Shown here one piece after another: positions 54,376 through 63,085 of a stretch of DNA of 64,000 nt. Under the pieces are notes generated by a model, which made no database searches, had not been told where the DNA came from, and worked only from the letters and a program-made list of their open reading frames with translations. Position numbers and translations under genes: made by a program. The DNA comes from Flavobacteriales bacterium (GTDB lineage Bacteria > Bacteroidota > Bacteroidia > Flavobacteriales > Flavobacteriaceae): positions 1-64,000 of the forward strand of contig WTJI01000022.1 in assembly GCA_011524905.1 (NCBI GenBank), written 5' to 3'. Each line of letters begins with the position of its first letter. Within the stretch, counting starts at the first letter, position 1.

Positions 54376-56541
54376 ATGAAATCTTTCTTAACCTTCCTAC
54401 TCCTTTTGTTGACTTCAGTACTTTCAAGCCAAGAACTTACCAATAAAATAATTTTCAGCGGCGAATTAGATGCAGAACGTTTAGAGCGCTATCGTTCGAT
54501 GAATGATGGGCGACACTATACTGTTTTAGAAAACAACCGCAAGGAGAAAAAGGCTCAGGTTGTAAAATATGCTTTTTTAGATGGCCAGGCCCAGACAGTT
54601 TTATTGGCCTCTGGAGATTCCATTCCCTATTTCACCTCTTATTCTTTTTCTGCCGATGAGAATAAAATATTAATTGCTACTTCTGAGTACCCAATTTATA
54701 GACGTTCTAAGCAGGCGATTTACTACGTCTATGATTTGACTACAAAAAATTTAGAACCACTATTTGACCCAGATGCATCCTATCCGTGGGTACAAGAACC
54801 ACTTTTTTCACCCGATGGAACAAAGGTGGCTTTTGTTCATTTAAGGAATATATATATCAAAGATTTAGTCTCAGGTCGCTTAAAGCAAATCACACAAGAT
54901 GGTGGTGCCAATATCAGTAATGGATTAACAGATTGGGTCTATGAAGAAGAATTTGGTTATGTGCGTGCTTTCGATTGGAATACTGCGGGAACCTATTTGG
55001 CCTATTTACGCTTTGATGAGTCTGAGGTACCTGTATTTTCTATGGATATTTACGGGGATGATTTGTATCCCTATCCTTATCAATTCAGATATCCAAAAGC
55101 CGGCGAAACCAATGCTACTTTGACCATACACGCTTATGCCTTGCAGACTCAAACACATACCGAGTTGAATTTGGGGGACAAAATGCCCGAATATATTCCT
55201 AGATTTCAATTTTCAAATGATCCTAATTTACTAAGTATACAAACCCTTAATCGGCACCAAAATCATTTGAAACTGTGGGCCTTAAACGTCAAATCCGGAG
55301 ATGCTGAGGTATTGTTAGAAGAAACAGATGAACGCTATGTTGACATACACAGTAATCTACGTTTTTTGGAAGACAATAGTTTTTTGTGGACAAGCGAAAG
55401 GGATGGCTTTAACCACCTCTATCACTTTAGCGCAGATGGGGAATTAAAAACCCAGCTTACCAGTGGTAAGTGGGAGGTGACGGCTTTTTATCAATACAGT
55501 CCACAAAATAAAGAGGTATATTACGCCTCTACTGAAATTGGAAGTACCCAACGTGCAGTGTATGGTGTAAGCATCAATGGCAAGAAAAAACGTTTACTGT
55601 CTGATGACAATGGTTATAACGGTGCTTTATTTAGCAAAAGCGGACGGTACTATATTCACTCCTTTTCAGATGCCCAAACCCCGCCTATATATCGACTCCG
55701 AAAGACTTCAAATACAAAAGTACTACGGACCATCTTGGATAACAAAGCGCTAAAGAAAAAGATGTCTGCTTATGAGCTCCCTCAAAAAGAGTTTACCCAA
55801 CTTGCTGTAAATAACAATAACCTCAATATGTGGCTACTCAAGCCAGTAGATTTTGACCCCACTAAAAGTTATCCGCTATTGATGTTTCAGTACTCGGGTC
55901 CCGGTTCACAGCAGGTTTCCAACCGCTGGGGTTCTCAGCGAGATTTGTGGCATTATTTGCTTACCCAAAAGGGTTATATAGTTGCCTGTATCGATGGACG
56001 GGGAACAGGTTTTAGAGGGGCAGATTTTAAAAAGCAAACCTATCTGAATTTGGTCAAATATGAAACGGAAGACCAAATAGAAGCTGCCAGAATTTTAGGA
56101 AAACGTTCATACATTGACGCTGGTCGCGTGGGTATTTGGGGATGGAGTTTTGGTGGGCATATGGCATTACAAAGTCTATTGACAGGTCATGACGTTTTTG
56201 CCGCAGCTATTTCTGTAGCTCCAGTCACTACCTGGCGCTTTTATGATACGATTTATACCGAACGATTTATGCGTACACCCCAAGAAAACCCTGATGGATA
56301 CGATTTAAATTCACCCCTTAATTATGCTGACCAATTGAAAGGCAAACTTCTATTGGTCCATGGTAGTGGTGACGACAATGTTCACGTTCAAAATTCAATG
56401 CGGATGATTCAGGCCTTGATCGAAGCAGATAAGTCCTTTGATTGGGCTATCTATCCCGATCAAAATCATGGAATTGGCTCAGGAAACGCACGTATTCACC
56501 TCTATCAAAAAATGACTACTTTTATTGAAACCAATTTGTAA
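54376..56541 (+). CDS. Dipeptidyl peptidase IV-type S9 peptidase
   Basis: Periplasmic or surface serine exopeptidase cutting dipeptides from peptide N-termini, usually after proline or alanine. 721 aa from MKSFLTFLLLLLTSVLSSQ (signal peptide). Beta-propeller to about 470 with the substrate-binding double Glu in DWVYEEEFGYVRAFDW, then an alpha/beta hydrolase: nucleophile S591 in GWSFGGHMA, Asp in GSGDDNVHVQ (666-667), H698 in DQNHGIG. Followed after 6 bp by a POT peptide transporter, which would take up the released dipeptides. Confidence 0.95.
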   Translation: MKSFLTFLLLLLTSVLSSQELTNKIIFSGELDAERLERYRSMNDGRHYTVLENNRKEKKAQVVKYAFLDGQAQTVLLASGDSIPYFTSYSFSADENKILIATSEYPIYRRSKQAIYYVYDLTTKNLEPLFDPDASYPWVQEPLFSPDGTKVAFVHLRNIYIKDLVSGRLKQITQDGGANISNGLTDWVYEEEFGYVRAFDWNTAGTYLAYLRFDESEVPVFSMDIYGDDLYPYPYQFRYPKAGETNATLTIHAYALQTQTHTELNLGDKMPEYIPRFQFSNDPNLLSIQTLNRHQNHLKLWALNVKSGDAEVLLEETDERYVDIHSNLRFLEDNSFLWTSERDGFNHLYHFSADGELKTQLTSGKWEVTAFYQYSPQNKEVYYASTEIGSTQRAVYGVSINGKKKRLLSDDNGYNGALFSKSGRYYIHSFSDAQTPPIYRLRKTSNTKVLRTILDNKALKKKMSAYELPQKEFTQLAVNNNNLNMWLLKPVDFDPTKSYPLLMFQYSGPGSQQVSNRWGSQRDLWHYLLTQKGYIVACIDGRGTGFRGADFKKQTYLNLVKYETEDQIEAARILGKRSYIDAGRVGIWGWSFGGHMALQSLLTGHDVFAAAISVAPVTTWRFYDTIYTERFMRTPQENPDGYDLNSPLNYADQLKGKLLLVHGSGDDNVHVQNSMRMIQALIEADKSFDWAIYPDQNHGIGSGNARIHLYQKMTTFIETNL

Positions 56542-56547
56542 ATAAAC

Positions 56548-58080
56548 ATGACGCAGGCGACCAAACCAGCCACACCTCAGGATTATCTTGGCCATCCTAG
56601 GGGACTATTCTATTTATTTTTTGCAGAACTATGGGAGCGATTTAGTTTCTATGGGATGCGTGCCTTGTTAACCCTTTACATGGTCAACGAAATTTTTGAG
56701 GCATTGATGAATCGAGATATGGCAGCAGCGGCAGTCTACGCTTCATACGGTTCCTTAGTTTATGCTTCTACCGTAGTTGGTGGGCGTATTTCTGATATTT
56801 ATTTGGGATATCGCCGCTCAATCTATTTAGGCGGTATTCTTATGGCTTTGGGACATTTTGTATTGGCTATTGAAAATAATATGGCCTTCTTTTTGGCATT
56901 GGCGTTCATAGTTGTTGGGAATGGCTTTTTCAAACCCAATATTTCTACTTTTGTGGGATCACTCTATCCTGACGGCGATCAGAGAAAAGATGCAGGATTT
57001 GTTATTTTTTACATGGGCATTAATATTGGTGGATGGATCGCACCTTTATTGTGTGGATATTTGGGGCGCGAATATGGTTGGCATTATGGCTTTGGTTTAG
57101 CGGGATTTGGGATGCTTACAGGACTATTGTTTTTTTGGCGCGGAGTCAAACAAGGCGTATTTGGAGACAAAGGACTACCTGCTAACACATCCTTGCTAAA
57201 TGAAACGATTTTGGGTGTGAAACGCTCTGCAATGATACCTATCCTAGCTTTTCTTACCGCCCCTCTAATTGCTTTCTTATTGTCTTCCTACCAAGCAGTG
57301 GGCAACGGTACAACATGGTTTGGCGATCAAAATCTTGTTAATATTTTCTTTAAGGTTATTGGGCTGTTTATTCTCATTTACATGGGCGTTATCCTCCAAC
57401 AAGCGCAACCCCAAGAACGTAAAAAATTATTTGCAGCCTTGCTGTTTACTTTGTTTATTACTTTGTTTTGGGGCTTTCATGAATTGTCTGGATCAGTGAT
57501 TACTTTATTTGCTGCCCGAAATGTAAACCTGAGTTTGATGGACGCAGCACAATCCAATTCGCTCAACTCAATGTTTATCATTTTATTGTCAATACCACTT
57601 TCTTGGATGTTCACTCGTTTAAGATCTATAGGACGTGATCCACGGACGCCTGTCAAGTTTGGATTGGGGTTACTCTTTGCCGGATTTAGTTTTTATTTAC
57701 TTTCAATTAGTGGTGTTTCAGCTGATGAAACTGGGCGTGTTCCTTTTAGTTATTTGCTGATTATGTATTTTTTACTGTCAGTGGGTGAGTTATTTATGTC
57801 ACCCGTTGGTTTGTCTAAAATTACGGATCTCTCTCCTAAACGAATTGTTGCATTTATGATGGGCGTGTGGTTTTTATCATCTGCCTATGCTTTTCAACTG
57901 GTTGGATTTATTGGCAAACAGTTGGCTATTGAAAGTAGTGATAGCAATGTGAGTGGCTTCCAATCTTTAGATATTTATTTGGATGGTTTTAGCTTGATTG
58001 CACAATATGCAATTGGTGCCGCATTAATTGTTTTAGTTTTTTCGCGTTGGATTAACAAACTAATGGGTGAGGTGCATTAA
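56548..58080 (+). CDS. POT-family proton-coupled peptide transporter
   Basis: 510 aa, inner membrane, about 14 hydrophobic segments. The family motif ELWERFSFYGMRALLTLYMV (ExxER) is in helix 1; PTR signatures GGRISDIYLGYRRSIYLGG and FIVVGNGFFKPNISTFVG follow, and the late helix contains SVGELFMSPVGLSKITDLSP. Imports di- and tripeptides with protons. 6 bp downstream of the dipeptidyl peptidase, a coherent peptide-use pair. Confidence 0.95.
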   Translation: MTQATKPATPQDYLGHPRGLFYLFFAELWERFSFYGMRALLTLYMVNEIFEALMNRDMAAAAVYASYGSLVYASTVVGGRISDIYLGYRRSIYLGGILMALGHFVLAIENNMAFFLALAFIVVGNGFFKPNISTFVGSLYPDGDQRKDAGFVIFYMGINIGGWIAPLLCGYLGREYGWHYGFGLAGFGMLTGLLFFWRGVKQGVFGDKGLPANTSLLNETILGVKRSAMIPILAFLTAPLIAFLLSSYQAVGNGTTWFGDQNLVNIFFKVIGLFILIYMGVILQQAQPQERKKLFAALLFTLFITLFWGFHELSGSVITLFAARNVNLSLMDAAQSNSLNSMFIILLSIPLSWMFTRLRSIGRDPRTPVKFGLGLLFAGFSFYLLSISGVSADETGRVPFSYLLIMYFLLSVGELFMSPVGLSKITDLSPKRIVAFMMGVWFLSSAYAFQLVGFIGKQLAIESSDSNVSGFQSLDIYLDGFSLIAQYAIGAALIVLVFSRWINKLMGEVH

Positions 58081-58126
58081 CTTTGAAGTCAAAATAAAAA
58101 AAACCGAGTCCACATAAAACTGGGCT

Positions 58127-58134
58127 TATCTTTG
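58127..58134 (+). promoter_or_regulatory. -7 box of the secreted thioredoxin gene
   Basis: TATCTTTG, a full TAnnTTTG match, 18 nt before the GTG start at 58153. Confidence 0.4.
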
Positions 58135-58152
58135 AAAGAAAAATTTAATTAG

Positions 58153-58692
58153 GTGAAAAAAATTTTATTACTATGTGCATTGTTTCTAAGTGCTTGGACC
58201 AGTGCGCAGCAGATAAAGTGGATGACTTTGGATGAAGCCTTAGCAGCGCAAAAAGATAATCCCAAAAAAATATTTATGGATGTTTACACCAAATGGTGTG
58301 GTCCTTGTAAGTTATTGGATCGAAAAACATTTGCCAATCCCTATTTAGCTGCCTATGTTAGTGAACATTATTATGCAGTTAAGTTTGATGCAGAAGGACA
58401 GGAAACGATTAACTTTTTTGGCAATACATTTACGAATCCCAACTATGACCCCAATCGAAAGGGGCGCAATGCAACCCACCAATTCACTCAGTTTCTTGGA
58501 GTTTCTGGCTATCCTACCATGGTATTTTTAAGTGAAACAGGTGATCCTATCATGCCTGTTGTAGGGTACCATACTGCCCAACAACTGGAAATGTATCTAA
58601 AGATGATCAAGCAGGGTGACTATCAGGTTTTTTCCAAACCGGAGGACTTTGAGAATTACCGAAAAAACTTTACACCGCGCTTCAAGGGGTAA
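58153..58692 (+). CDS. Secreted thioredoxin-fold protein
   Basis: 179 aa starting at GTG. Signal peptide to about residue 18 (MKKILLLCALFLSAWTSA), then a thioredoxin fold with WCGPC (C49, C52) in FMDVYTKWCGPCKLL and the cis-Pro segment GYPTMVFLSETGD. Resembles DUF255/thioredoxin_7-type periplasmic reductases. It may deliver electrons or repair disulfides in the periplasm; the partner is unknown. Its 3' end overlaps the broken comEC by 11 bp, convergent. Confidence 0.86.
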   Translation: MKKILLLCALFLSAWTSAQQIKWMTLDEALAAQKDNPKKIFMDVYTKWCGPCKLLDRKTFANPYLAAYVSEHYYAVKFDAEGQETINFFGNTFTNPNYDPNRKGRNATHQFTQFLGVSGYPTMVFLSETGDPIMPVVGYHTAQQLEMYLKMIKQGDYQVFSKPEDFENYRKNFTPRFKG

Positions 58693-60681
58693 ATGACACG
58701 GCTTTTTCAGCGGTAGTATAAAATGCAATGCCTGCTTTATTGCAGCTGGCTTTCCACGATTCGAAATCCCAAGGGCCATTACTCCCATCGGCCACAACAA
58801 CTTTAGGTTGCCATTGACTGAAAATCCGTTCCAAATGAACTTTAGGATTGTTTTTTAGTAGAATTATATCAGCCCTTGGAAAAGCAGCGTCCTGCAAGAC
58901 TGTATCAAAATCAAGAACCAATAGTCGTATTGATTTAAAATCCAACCATCGCCATAAACTATCTATTCGTATTTCTTTGGCAGGATATTCCCTTTGGAAA
59001 TCTTGTAACAATCTTTGTGTTCTTGTTTCTGGTGCATCACTAAAAAAATGGATGGACTGGTTTTCATACCAGATAAGTGCTGTATGCTTTGGTTGATGAA
59101 GAACCCATAATTGCCCCTTGTCATAAGTTGATATGCGTGAAAAGGCAAAGACTATGACAGCAACAAGTGATATGAAAAATGGAGGGTTCCATTGATAAAC
59201 TTTTTTAGACTGCCAGCCTAGGATGGCGCCCACCAAAAGAGCGTATAACAGCACTACTTCCTCTTGCGATAAATATATATTGTCCCATAGTAAACTTTCA
59301 TAACTACTGATTTTTTTGACAATAGAATGGATTACAGAGACCAGAAGATCATATAGCTTGAGAGCGTTTGTCATTGGTAAATCCAGAAGCAGCAATGGTG
59401 TTCCTAGGATAGCTACAATCAAAGAGAGGGTAAATAAGTGGAGAACCAATAGATTACTGACTAAAAAAAGGAAAGGGAATTGGTTGAAGTAATATATTGT
59501 TAGAGGGGCTACAGCTAGCTGAGCAGCTACACACACAACTGTGAATTCCCATAGCCAGCGTTTCCATTTCTTTCTGGGATGGTAAATTTTTTTGGCAATA
59601 GCTAAGCCAAATATAATTCCAAGAACAGCAATATAACTTAGCTGGAATCCAATTTGTGTTAAAAAAGGTGGGTAAATAATTAGCAGGATCCAAGCAGACA
59701 AAAATATGCGTTGTAGAGGGGGTTGGGGTCGTTTTGTCCACTCTCCAATGTGTAGGAGTGAAAAGAGCGTTACAGCCCGAACTACAGCTGGTTGGAGCCC
59801 TGTTAACAGCGCGAAGCCCCACAGCATGAAGATTAAAATTACTTTCCTGATCCAGCTTCCCCCTTTTGTATAATGTAAAGGCAACAAAAGCTACCCCATA
59901 AAAAAAGAGATAATACCAATATGCAAGCCAGAAATGGCCAATAAATGTACCAGGCCTGCACGGGCATAGGCTTCTCTTAATTCACTTTCAATATATTGAC
60001 GCTCAACAAAAATCAAAGCTAGTATATGGGCGGTAGCTGCAGGACTCAATCCACTGTTTTGTATTTTTTCAATGGCTTGTGACTTGGCTACCAATAATTG
60101 ATCAATTTTAGTAAGCGGTGTATTCAATAGCACTAAATGGTTGTTTTTTTTAATCGGTATTGTGCCAAAATCCCCTTGTTTTTTAAGTAGGCAGCATAGT
60201 CAAAAGCACCCGGGTTTTGGGGTGGGTCAATGGGTTTCGGTTTAACTTTTGTAACCAGCTGCTGTCCTACTTTTAAAGCCACAGCTCTATCTTCTTTACT
60301 CACTGTTACAAGAACTTTTACGCTACTGGCAGTGTCATTGACAGAAACTACTTTTCCATAATAACGATAGTTAAATGTATTGGCCCTAAGGACTTCGTAG
60401 ATTTTGATACGGGACAGACTTTTTTCATTTTTTGAGAATAGATCTGTTACAGATTCTTGATGTTGAGCAGCCGTAAAAATACCTAGAATGAAAAGTTCAT
60501 AGAAGACAATAGTTCTAATCAACCAAGTTTTTCTAAAAACCAGTAAAGGGATTGGAAGCAAAAATAAAATGATGGTCCCAACTAGACCATTTGAGAGCGT
60601 TTCTGAGTAATAATTTGACAGTAGTTGACCAGCAATTAAAGCGATCAAAGCATAAAAAAGGAAGCTATCAAATCGGGGCAT
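58682..60681 (-). pseudogene. comEC: Broken comEC (DNA-uptake channel), frameshift plus in-frame stop
   Basis: Three consecutive minus-strand ORFs (182, 80 and 401 aa) add up to a normal ComEC of about 665 aa. Piece 1 (60133-60681): membrane helices and the DUF4131 domain. Piece 2 (59891-60133): start of the competence channel domain with HLLAISGLHIGI. Piece 3 (58682-59887): rest of the channel (WGFALLTGLQPAVVRAVTLFSLL) and the C-terminal beta-lactamase-like part. Pieces 1 and 2 are in different frames, broken at an A8 run (plus 60144-60151); one more A would restore RLKKNNHLV. Pieces 2 and 3 share a frame and are split by a single TAG (59891-59893). Two separate lesions argue for a pseudogene. 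A sequencing error in the A8 run is possible, but would not remove the TAG. Confidence 0.82.
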
Positions 60682-60706
60682 ACCCCAAATTAGGCATTCT
60701 ATATCT

Positions 60707-61807
60707 TTATTTCAAATGCGCTACAATTTGTTCTGCTGTTTTTTGACTGGCTCCGCCTGCATCTAATAATTGGTACAGATTTTTATATTGATCCAAAATA
60801 TTTTGCCGACCACCCTGAGAAAGGATATGCTGCAAGGCTTTTTGTAGCGATGCTGGATGGCAGTCCTGTTGGATTAATTCTTGGACAACTTTTTTTTCTA
60901 AAATTAGATTGACAAGAGAAATGTATTCGAGTTTGACCCATTGTTTGGCTAGCCAATAACTTAATTTACTGGTTTTATAACAAACCAATTGCGGGACATT
61001 AAAAAGAGCCGTTTCCAGCGTTGCAGTCCCACTGGTAACAATTGCTGCTTTGGCCGCTTGGAGTAGGGGATAGGTTTGCCCCATAACTAATTGACAAGAA
61101 GCGTTTTCAATCCACGGTTTATAGAAATCGGAACCTAGATTTTTTGTACCCGCTACAACAAACTGATATTGAGTAAAGTGTGGAATTAGACTCAAAAATA
61201 GGGGTAGCATTTTCTGCACTTCTTGTTGGCGACTGCCAGGCAGCAAAGCAATGATGGGTTTTTCATCAGATGGATATTGTAATTGGATGGGTTCTGTCTT
61301 TTTTTGTAAACTGTCTAACAGCGGATGCCCTACATAGTGTACTTCATATTGGTGATGCTCAGAAAAGTATTTTTTTTCAAAAGGCAGGATAGTATATAAG
61401 GCTGTTAGATTTTGTTTCATTTGCTGCACCCGATTGGCCTTCCAGGCCCAAACTTGTGGACTGATGTAGTAATGATTTTGAAACCCCTGTTTTTTAGCCC
61501 ATTTGGCAATACGGAGATTAAACCCTGGATAGTCAATGTAGACAATAGCATCGGGCTGGAAAGCTAAAATATCTTTTTTGCAAAAGGCAATATTTTCAAG
61601 TATGGTTGGTAGATGGGTTAAAACTTCCCAGAAACCCATAAAAGCCAAGTCACGATAGTGTTTTACCAATTGCCCTCCAGCCTTTTCCATCAGATCCCCT
61701 CCCCAGCAACGAATTTTGGCATTGCAATCTTTTTGGAGGAGGGATTCAATTAGTCTAGCTCCGTGCAAGTCTCCAGAAGCTTCACCAGCGATGAGGTAGT
61801 ACTTCAT
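60707..61807 (-). CDS. lpxB: Lipid-A-disaccharide synthase
   Basis: Joins UDP-diacylglucosamine and lipid X during lipid A synthesis on the inner membrane. 366 aa, GT19 family. N-terminal AGEASGDLHGARLIESLL, then RDLAFMGFWEVLTHLP, YIDYPGFNLRIAKWAKK, YYISPQVWAWKANRV, LPGSRQQEV and VTSGTATLETALFNVPQLVCYKTS. Downstream of the small membrane gene and surE on the same strand (90-bp gap). Confidence 0.96.
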   Translation of the reverse strand: MKYYLIAGEASGDLHGARLIESLLQKDCNAKIRCWGGDLMEKAGGQLVKHYRDLAFMGFWEVLTHLPTILENIAFCKKDILAFQPDAIVYIDYPGFNLRIAKWAKKQGFQNHYYISPQVWAWKANRVQQMKQNLTALYTILPFEKKYFSEHHQYEVHYVGHPLLDSLQKKTEPIQLQYPSDEKPIIALLPGSRQQEVQKMLPLFLSLIPHFTQYQFVVAGTKNLGSDFYKPWIENASCQLVMGQTYPLLQAAKAAIVTSGTATLETALFNVPQLVCYKTSKLSYWLAKQWVKLEYISLVNLILEKKVVQELIQQDCHPASLQKALQHILSQGGRQNILDQYKNLYQLLDAGGASQKTAEQIVAHLK

Positions 61808-61897
61808 CTATTTGAAATTTGGTATTGAATAGCAATCATATAGCAAATAAAAAAATAATTACGCTTGGGTGGTATACAACTCAAGATATAGGATTCA

Positions 61898-62182
61898 TCA
61901 ACCCATAATTTTTAAGAAAGCAATACCAACAACTAGTAATAAAGAGAGTATCAATATACCCGTAGCAAAATCATTTTTTCTTTTTCGTATGGCAACAAAA
62001 AAAAGTAATAAATTGATTAAAGCACCAAGACTAATCAATCCACCCAATTTATTTTGGTAATATAAGAACTGAATGCTATCAAATGTATCACCCCTGGAAA
62101 CTATTGAAGTCAGTAATAACACACTTGATGCTGTGGCAAGTAAAGCTGCAAAAAATCCTTTTCCAATATCGTTTCTATTCAA
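61898..62182 (-). CDS. Small membrane protein between surE and lpxB
   Basis: 94 aa, three hydrophobic segments (about 10-26, 44-64 and 72-92) with a short basic loop (IRKRKND). No ATG in the frame: the start is a TTG at 62182 that overlaps the surE stop by 8 bp, so translation is probably coupled to surE. Function not recognised. Confidence 0.65.
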   Translation of the reverse strand: MNRNDIGKGFFAALLATASSVLLLTSIVSRGDTFDSIQFLYYQNKLGGLISLGALINLLLFFVAIRKRKNDFATGILILSLLLVVGIAFLKIMG

Positions 62183-62948
62183 ACTGCCAAGTATTTAGTT
62201 TTTGTATGGCATGGTGCGCTGTAAGATCATATTGAACGGGGACAACAGAAATATAGTTGTTTTCCAACGCCCATTCGTCAGTATCTTCACCACCATCTTC
62301 ATTAATGAATTTGCCAGTAAGCCAATAATATTCACGCCCCATAGGATTGGTGCGTTTATCAAATTCTTCGACCCAATACGCTTTGGCTTGTCTACATACT
62401 TTGATCCCCTGTATGGGCGTGTCAACTCCTTTAGGGAAATTCACGTTAAGGACCACATTTTCTGGTATTTTGTTTTTGAGTGCTTTTTGAGTTATCTCCT
62501 TGACATAGGGTTTAATGATATCAAAATTAGCACCCCAACGGAAATCGAGAAGGGAAAAACCAATGGCAGGTATACCTTCGATACCAGCTTCTAGGGCAGC
62601 ACTCATTGTTCCCGAATAAATGACATTTATAGAAGAATTAGAGCCATGATTGATTCCAGAGACACATAAGTCAGGTTTGCGGTCTAGTAATTCGTTGACA
62701 GCTAATTTGACGCAATCGGCTGGTGTGCCAGAGCAACTGTATTCAGTTTGCGGCCCATCATCCAAGCTGATTTTACTACAATGTAAGGTCGAATTGATAG
62801 TAATGGCATGCCCCATTCCAGATTGAGGGCTGTCGGGTGCAACAACAACAACATCACCCAACTCGTTCATTACTTCAATAAGTGCTCGGATACCAGGGGC
62901 TGTAATCCCATCGTCGTTTGTAACTAAAATTAAAGGTTTTTTTCCCAT
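62175..62948 (-). CDS. surE: 5'/3'-nucleotidase SurE
   Basis: Survival protein with nucleoside-monophosphate phosphatase activity. 257 aa from MGKKPLILVTNDDGI at 62948. The metal-binding DD in NDDGI, then SGTPADCVKLA and VSGINHGSN, are the family motifs. The track's earlier ATG (62984) lies upstream of a full -7 box (62972-62979), so it would not be transcribed. Cytoplasmic. Confidence 0.95.
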   Translation of the reverse strand: MGKKPLILVTNDDGITAPGIRALIEVMNELGDVVVVAPDSPQSGMGHAITINSTLHCSKISLDDGPQTEYSCSGTPADCVKLAVNELLDRKPDLCVSGINHGSNSSINVIYSGTMSAALEAGIEGIPAIGFSLLDFRWGANFDIIKPYVKEITQKALKNKIPENVVLNVNFPKGVDTPIQGIKVCRQAKAYWVEEFDKRTNPMGREYYWLTGKFINEDGGEDTDEWALENNYISVVPVQYDLTAHHAIQKLNTWQFE

Positions 62949-62971
62949 GTTGTATTCTTGTTGCAATCCCT

Positions 62972-62979
62972 CAAATTTA
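62972..62979 (-). promoter_or_regulatory. -7 box of surE
   Basis: Minus-strand TAAATTTG, full match, between the two candidate surE ATGs; it selects the downstream one at 62948. Confidence 0.45.
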
Positions 62980-63085
62980 GGCATTCTACTTGGGAACTAG
63001 CCTTTCTATTTTAACAAAAACTTTTAAGACGAAGCCCACTATTTACCTGCATTTTACTTATTTTAGAGGTTCAAAAAATTTTGCT

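Noticed and set aside
58081-58126. Possible terminator after the peptide transporter (ACCGAGT / ACTGGGCT)
   Set aside because: Pairing has mismatches and no T-tract follows.
59454-59822. 122-aa minus ORF within comEC
   Set aside because: I tested it as the restored frame after the T7 run; it does not read as ComEC, whereas the 401-aa frame does. It is a shadow.
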